Position numbers and translations under genes: made by a program. Shown here piece by piece: positions 59,675-64,000 of a stretch of 64,000 nucleotides of DNA. Every line of letters starts with the position of its first letter. The stretch's first letter is position 1. Source of the DNA: Rufibacter immobilis (GTDB lineage: Bacteria; Bacteroidota; Bacteroidia; Cytophagales; Hymenobacteraceae); the NCBI RefSeq assembly GCF_003721565.1, contig NZ_RJJE01000017.1, positions 1,352,636-1,416,635 of the forward strand. The letters run 5' to 3'. The notes under the pieces are model-generated. The model was not told where the DNA came from. It saw only the letters and a list, made by a program, of their open reading frames with translations, and did no database searches.

Positions 59675-61003
59675 ATGGCGCGGATACTACTGGTAGAAGA
59701 TGATCTCACTTTTTCCTTGATACTGGAAAACTTCCTCAAGAAGCAGGGCTATCTGGTAGAAGTGGCGCATCGGGTAAAAGACGGCCTCAAGTTGGTCAAG
59801 TCGAATTCCTTCCAACTGCTGCTGCTGGATTACCGCCTGCCAGACGGCACCGGTCTTGAGCTTCTCCAGGCCTGCCAAGCCGAAGATACCCCGCCCCCCG
59901 TGATCATGATGACCAGTTTTCAGGATGTGGGCACTGCCGTACGGGCCATGCGCCTGGGCGCCTTTGACTACATCACCAAACCCGTGAACCCAGACGAACT
60001 GCTCATGGTGGTACAGGAAGCGCTGCAGGAGAAGGTAAAGCCAGAGGCAACTACTTCCCCCAAAGCCGCCGCCTTTATTACCGGCAACAGCCCCATTGCC
60101 CAGCAACTGCACGACATGATCACCTTAGTGGCCCCCACCGACATGTCTGTTTTGGTGCAGGGCGAAAGCGGAACCGGGAAAGAATACGTGGCTCGCACCA
60201 TCCATGAACACAGCAAACGTGCCCAGGCGCCTTTCATCGCCATTGACTGCGGCGCTATTTCGGGGGAGATTGCCAACAGCGAGTTGTTTGGCCACCTGAA
60301 AGGCGCTTTCACCGGGGCCATGCAAGACAAGAAAGGATTGTTTGAGGCGGCGCAGGGCGGAACGCTTTTCCTGGACGAAGTGGGTAACCTGAGCTACGAA
60401 ATCCAGATGAAGCTGCTGCGGGCCTTGCAGGAACGGGTAGTGCAGCCGCTGGGCTCCACCGCCTCCATTCCGGTGGACGTGCGCGTGATCGCCGCCACCA
60501 ACGATGACCTGATTAACAGCGTGAAAAACGGCGACTTCCGGGAAGACCTCTACCACCGCCTCAACGAGTTCAAACTACAGGCGCCCGCCCTGCGAACCCG
60601 CGGCCAGGACCTTTTCCTATTCGTGGACCATTTTATCAGTCAAGCCAACGCCGAGCTGGACCGCCACGTGCAAAGCCTCTCGCCAGAGGTACGGGAAATC
60701 TTCCGGAACTACGGTTGGCCGGGCAATCTGCGGGAATTGAAGAACGTGGTGAAACGGGCCGTGCTGCTCACCCCCACCGAGGAAATCCAGAAACAGGCAC
60801 TGCCCGAGGAAATGTACCAATTGGCCACCACCCCGCGCCCAGAAGGCCCCGACCTGAAAGCGATGCAGGAAGCCAACGAGCGCGAACTCATCCTGAAAAC
60901 CCTGCAAGAGGTCCGCTACAACAAATCAAAAGCGGCCCGCCTGCTCAACATTGACCGCAAAACCCTCTACCTCAAGCTACAGAAATACAACCTGTTGGAG
61001 TAA
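59675..61003 (+). CDS. NtrC-family sigma-54-dependent response regulator
   Basis: A 442-residue regulator: receiver domain with Asp52 (LLLLDYRLPDG), AAA+ ATPase with Walker A GESGTGKE, sigma-54 contact loop GAFTGA, Walker B GTLFLDEVG, and a C-terminal Fis-type helix-turn-helix (NKSKAARLLNIDRKTLYLKLQKY). It activates sigma-54 promoters after phosphorylation. The convergent hybrid kinase is the likely partner, and the PepSY-like gene is a candidate neighbour in the same response; partner choice is inference. Confidence 0.93.
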   Translation: MARILLVEDDLTFSLILENFLKKQGYLVEVAHRVKDGLKLVKSNSFQLLLLDYRLPDGTGLELLQACQAEDTPPPVIMMTSFQDVGTAVRAMRLGAFDYITKPVNPDELLMVVQEALQEKVKPEATTSPKAAAFITGNSPIAQQLHDMITLVAPTDMSVLVQGESGTGKEYVARTIHEHSKRAQAPFIAIDCGAISGEIANSELFGHLKGAFTGAMQDKKGLFEAAQGGTLFLDEVGNLSYEIQMKLLRALQERVVQPLGSTASIPVDVRVIAATNDDLINSVKNGDFREDLYHRLNEFKLQAPALRTRGQDLFLFVDHFISQANAELDRHVQSLSPEVREIFRNYGWPGNLRELKNVVKRAVLLTPTEEIQKQALPEEMYQLATTPRPEGPDLKAMQEANERELILKTLQEVRYNKSKAARLLNIDRKTLYLKLQKYNLLE

Positions 61004-61018
61004 CAGAAGCCAGGTTTG

Positions 61019-61056
61019 CGTTTAGAGCCTGTTTTTTGAAAAACAGGCCCTAAACG
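61019..61056. repeat. Palindromic intergenic element, copy 14
   Basis: CGTTTAGAGCCTGTTTTTTG with right arm AAAAACAGGCCCTAAACG; one mismatch, 15 bp after the NtrC-type stop. Confidence 0.85.
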
Positions 61057-61100
61057 AATAATCTGCCCATGCCCTACTCAAGGGGAACCGCTTAGACCAA

Positions 61101-61142
61101 GTTGCCGGATTTGCCCTGATTCCGGAAAAATGGCCGCTAAAC
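61101..61142. repeat. Decayed palindromic element
   Basis: The right arm CCGGAAAAATGGCCGCTAAAC is clear; the left arm is barely visible. 8 bp from the hybrid kinase stop. Confidence 0.55.
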
Positions 61143-61149
61143 GCACCAG

Positions 61150-63705
61150 CTACACTACCATCTCCGCCAGGGCATCGGCTTGCTCCTGCACCTGTACTTT
61201 CATGTTGGAGACCATTTCACGCAGAGCCAGAATCTCCGGCTGTAAAGCCGCCAGCGGGGTCTGCTGGCGCAGTGCAATCTCCATTTTTCTAAGGTTGGCC
61301 GCCAGCTCTTCTGCCCCCAGTTGCGCGGTACGGCCCGCCAGTTTGTGCAGTGTTTCCCGCACCTGTTCGGCTTGGTGGTGAGTGAGAGAAGCAGAAAGAC
61401 CATCAAGATCCTGTTCGGTTTCAGAGACAAACTGTTGCAGCACCGCCTTCAGGATTTCGTCATCGTGGCCTATCATCTGGCGGAGCGGGCTAAGGTTAAA
61501 AGCAACTTCCCCGGGTAGGGCAACAGTTTCAGGCTGCGGCATCGGGGTCGATATTTTACCGTTGACCAAGGCCATCAGTTCCACCTCCCGGAAGGGTTTC
61601 ATGAGCAGTCCGTCAAAGCCGTGGTCCAGTATATGCTGGCGTTCTTCGGGCAGGGCCTCGGCGGTGAGCGCGAAAATCTGGAGGTTCCGTTTTCCGGTTT
61701 TCCGCAGCGCCTGGCACAACTCCAAACCGTTGATCTCCGGCATCCGGATGTCCAGGAGCACCAATTGCACCGCCTCGTCCCACTCCTGCCGCAAGAGCAA
61801 CGCCGCCTCCGAGGTGCAGGTAAAGTCAATGCCGTTTTTCTGAAAGATGGAGCCGCACAATTGCAGGATAAAAGCATCATCGTCTACCACCAGCACTTTT
61901 CCGGTCTTGAGCCCCGGCACGTTGTGAGCCAAAGGCAAGGCCGAGTGCACGCGTTCTTCCTGCCTTACTTGCCCATACGGGAGACTGATTCTGAAGACCG
62001 ATCCCCGGCCTTCGGAGCTTTGCACCGTCACCGTTCCTCCCTGCCCTTCCGCCAGGGCTTTGACAATGCTCAGGCCCAGTCCCGTGCCGCCGCGGGTGCG
62101 CACCACGGTGGCATCGGCTTGCTCAAAGGACTGGAAGATGGTGTCCAACTTATGCGCCGGAATGCCCACGCCGGTATCACTTACCTCAAACACCAAGCCC
62201 GCCGCCTCGGCATCTGCTTCAGGGAAAACCCTGAGGGTGACACCTCCGGCATCTGTGAACTTGATGGCGTTGCCAAGCAGGTTGTAGAGCATCTGGCGCA
62301 GCCGAAACGGATCGCCCAGGTACTGCGGGTTTCCTTCCAGGGCACACGCCAGTTTCAGGGACAGAAGCTTCTGATCAGCAGACAGCTGCATGGCCTCCAG
62401 TACCTCCGTCACCAGAGACTTCACCGCAAACGGACGCTGCTCAAAGGAGAATTTACCGGAGACAATGCGGCTGTAGTCCAGCACCTCGTTCACAATGTGC
62501 AGCAGGTGCTCAGAGGATTGGTAGATGGCGTCAATGGCCTTGCGCGAGGGCCGCTGCTGGCTTCTGATCTGCTCAGAAAAGCCCAGAATGGTTTGCAGCG
62601 GCGTTCTGATATCGTGGCTCATGTTGGCCAGAAAGCGCTGTTTCACCTGCCCCAGCTGTTCAGCTTCCTCTTTGGCGGCAATGAGCTGTTTGCGGTATTT
62701 GTTGCTGCGCGAGATGTCCAGAAATATCAGGAACACCAGGAGCACCGTGCCCAGCGAGAACAGCACCATGATGTGGTCTATGCGCCCAATGCTGCCGTTC
62801 ACCACGCCTTTGGCGGCCTGTTGGTTTTGGTGCATGGCGGCCAGTTCCTCTTCCTCAAACGTGCGCAGAATCAGGAGCAGTTGGTTGTGCAGCTGGCTGT
62901 TGGCGGTAATCCACTGCATTTCTCGGTTCAGGAGCTGGGTGGAGCGCTGGTGGTGCTCCTGCTCCACGCGCCGCATCATTTTCTCCACTTTCCAGAGGGC
63001 GCTGTCTTGTCGGGCCACCGAAAGCGTGTCTATCTGCACCTGCAGTTCCTCCTCCACTTGCTTGAGGGCCGGGGGCAGGTTTTCCTCCTTGCGTCCACCA
63101 AAGATTCGGCTGAAAAAAGAGGGCTTCTGTTTTCCGGCCGGGGCCGATGCGCTCTCCTCCGAGGGCAGAATGGTAGTGGTGGTGATTTTCTTGCTGGCTG
63201 TGACCACCGTACTGTCTACGTGGGGTTTGCTGCTAGCCAATACTCGGGAGATGGAGGCAATGCGGCGCGAAAGGGCCTCGTTGTGGATCATGGCACCGCG
63301 CAGGCTCAGGTATTCGGCGAAAAGTTTCTCGCGTTTCAGCAGTTTAGTTTCCATGGAGTCCAGCAGCTGCAATTGCTGGGTATTGCCGGCGCTGTAGTGC
63401 CTGAGGGTGTCCAAAGTACTCTGGAGCGAGTCTATTTCCTTTTTGAAGAGGTGCCGCTGCTGCGAACCACGGTTGGCGTGCGCCCGCTGCAATTGGTCTA
63501 ACTGGGTAAGCCGCTGGAAAAGAACGTTCACCGTACGCAGTTTCTCATTGGGCGCCGACACCTGGTCTACCGTCTGTAAGATGTCTTTGAACCCCTTCTG
63601 GGTGATGGACCAGGACATGGCCACCGCCAGCGCACCTAACAGAACCGCGGCAATGATCTTGCCCCTGATGGAATGCAGGGAGAATGTATTTTTGACTTGG
63701 GGCAT
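61150..63705 (-). CDS. Hybrid sensor histidine kinase with REC and HPt domains
   Basis: An 851-residue membrane kinase. N-terminal helix (residues about 16-33) and a second near 300-320 flank a long extracytoplasmic coiled-coil-rich sensor. The HisKA box is FLANMSHDIRTPLQTILGF, followed by HATPase motifs (NLLGNAIKFTDAG, DTGVGIP, GTGLGLSIVKAL), a receiver (KVLVVDDDAFI...LDIRMPEINGLEL) and an HPt with phospho-His in TLHKLAGRTAQLGAEEL. This is a full phosphorelay protein that could pass phosphate to the adjacent NtrC-type receiver. There is no other obvious signal-binding domain. Confidence 0.93.
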   Translation of the reverse strand: MPQVKNTFSLHSIRGKIIAAVLLGALAVAMSWSITQKGFKDILQTVDQVSAPNEKLRTVNVLFQRLTQLDQLQRAHANRGSQQRHLFKKEIDSLQSTLDTLRHYSAGNTQQLQLLDSMETKLLKREKLFAEYLSLRGAMIHNEALSRRIASISRVLASSKPHVDSTVVTASKKITTTTILPSEESASAPAGKQKPSFFSRIFGGRKEENLPPALKQVEEELQVQIDTLSVARQDSALWKVEKMMRRVEQEHHQRSTQLLNREMQWITANSQLHNQLLLILRTFEEEELAAMHQNQQAAKGVVNGSIGRIDHIMVLFSLGTVLLVFLIFLDISRSNKYRKQLIAAKEEAEQLGQVKQRFLANMSHDIRTPLQTILGFSEQIRSQQRPSRKAIDAIYQSSEHLLHIVNEVLDYSRIVSGKFSFEQRPFAVKSLVTEVLEAMQLSADQKLLSLKLACALEGNPQYLGDPFRLRQMLYNLLGNAIKFTDAGGVTLRVFPEADAEAAGLVFEVSDTGVGIPAHKLDTIFQSFEQADATVVRTRGGTGLGLSIVKALAEGQGGTVTVQSSEGRGSVFRISLPYGQVRQEERVHSALPLAHNVPGLKTGKVLVVDDDAFILQLCGSIFQKNGIDFTCTSEAALLLRQEWDEAVQLVLLDIRMPEINGLELCQALRKTGKRNLQIFALTAEALPEERQHILDHGFDGLLMKPFREVELMALVNGKISTPMPQPETVALPGEVAFNLSPLRQMIGHDDEILKAVLQQFVSETEQDLDGLSASLTHHQAEQVRETLHKLAGRTAQLGAEELAANLRKMEIALRQQTPLAALQPEILALREMVSNMKVQVQEQADALAEMVV

Positions 63706-63791
63706 GCTTTTGTCTGTTTAGTGAAACCAGCCTCAGCTGCGAGCCTTACGTAAAGATAGGCATAATCTATGAACTGGCGCGGAACTCCGAT

Positions 63792-64000
63792 TCAGCGCAC
63801 TTTGGGAACGTTGCCGCTGAGTTGCCAGGCTCCGTTTTCTTCCAGCACGTGCACCTGGTACCCCGCCGCCGCCAACTCCCGCGCCTTGCGTTGGGTGTAC
63901 CCTCTGGAATTGGTTTGGTCCAGGATAACGTACCCGCACCTGAAAGAGTGCCGCAAACGGTCTGGAGTAGCCCATACGTTCCCCTGCAACACCAAAACAT
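63792..64000 (-). CDS. C-terminal fragment of a ComEC/Rec2-like DNA-uptake protein (partial)
   Basis: About 69 residues of a minus-strand gene that continues beyond the window. It reads LVLQGNVWATPDRLR...CGYVILDQTNSRGYTQRKARELAAAGYQVHVLEENGAWQLSGNVP, resembling the end of the metallo-beta-lactamase-like domain of ComEC, where a VILDGSNS-like strand and a final GAW are usual. Only the end is visible, so the call is tentative. Confidence 0.45.
   Translation of the reverse strand, partial: VLVLQGNVWATPDRLRHSFRCGYVILDQTNSRGYTQRKARELAAAGYQVHVLEENGAWQLSGNVPKVR

Noticed and set aside
981-61142. The many similar palindromes as a CRISPR array
   Set aside because: They are scattered over 60 kb with genes between, without regular spacers or cas genes.
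981-61142. The palindromes as insertion sequence ends or MITEs with target duplication
   Set aside because: No direct repeats flank them, no transposase is visible, and flanks are inverted complements instead. A MITE origin for the core is not excluded.
61621-63501. A 626-residue plus-strand frame opposite the hybrid kinase
   Set aside because: The opposite strand encodes clear kinase, receiver and HPt motifs; the shadow frame has none.

Overview
The window looks like chromosomal DNA of a Bacteroidota member, probably order Cytophagales and close to Hymenobacteraceae (Rufibacter/Pontibacter-like); the rank is inferred from gene content, not from a marker tree. The evidence is two proteins with C-terminal type IX secretion (T9SS) sorting domains, families largely confined to Bacteroidota (DUF4290, DUF6340, DUF3109), promoters with the TAnnTTTG -7 element instead of sigma-70 boxes, little Shine-Dalgarno sequence, and several TTG or GTG starts. 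No transposase, integrase, plasmid, complete prophage or CRISPR array is visible.

Layout. 1-8.6 kb: DUF6340 lipoprotein with an in-frame stop, DUF3109, PcrA-type helicase, DUF4290-murA, DUF4349 lipoprotein, THUMP RNA methyltransferase. 8.8-18.7 kb: sugar MFS transporter, murB, mutS2, TIGR02757, LysM protein, topB. 19-26.5 kb: a very low-complexity Gly/Ser/Asn/Tyr protein, a SulP-carbonic anhydrase operon, a two-component system, a Bcr/CflA exporter. 26.8-34.3 kb: glucan phosphorylase, PMI-II-type cupin, an unknown 116-aa gene under an operator-like dyad, cysM, then a Crp/Fnr regulator next to two YeeE/YedE sulfur transporters and a TlpA thioredoxin. 34.4-45.8 kb: a glycan-degrading region (sialate O-acetylesterase, CE15 glucuronoyl esterase, GH92, CutC, glycosylasparaginase, GH125) that reads as an N-glycan/mannan salvage set. 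46-48.3 kb: a CAT-anticodon tRNA, a HAD phosphatase and site-2 protease, and degenerate tRNA fragments. 48.4-54 kb: an operon of a double-length D-Ala-D-Ala ligase, PASTA protein, T9SS protein and rhodanese. 54.4-64 kb: pgk, recQ, an ERF-like annealing-protein candidate, a PepSY-like secreted protein, an NtrC-type regulator, a hybrid kinase with HPt, and the end of a ComEC-like gene.

The strongest unexplained signal is a family of about 27 palindromic elements (arm GTTTAGGGGCTGTTTTT, a 2-nt centre, then its complement). They sit almost exclusively between genes, usually within 2-55 bp of a stop codon. Each copy's core is extended by a different outer sequence that is nevertheless self-complementary within that copy. 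The best copies form near-perfect palindromes up to 62 bp. They appear to mark transcription-unit ends, yet the T-run lies at the hairpin tip rather than after the stem, unlike a classical intrinsic terminator; classical terminators also occur here, sometimes directly abutting an element.
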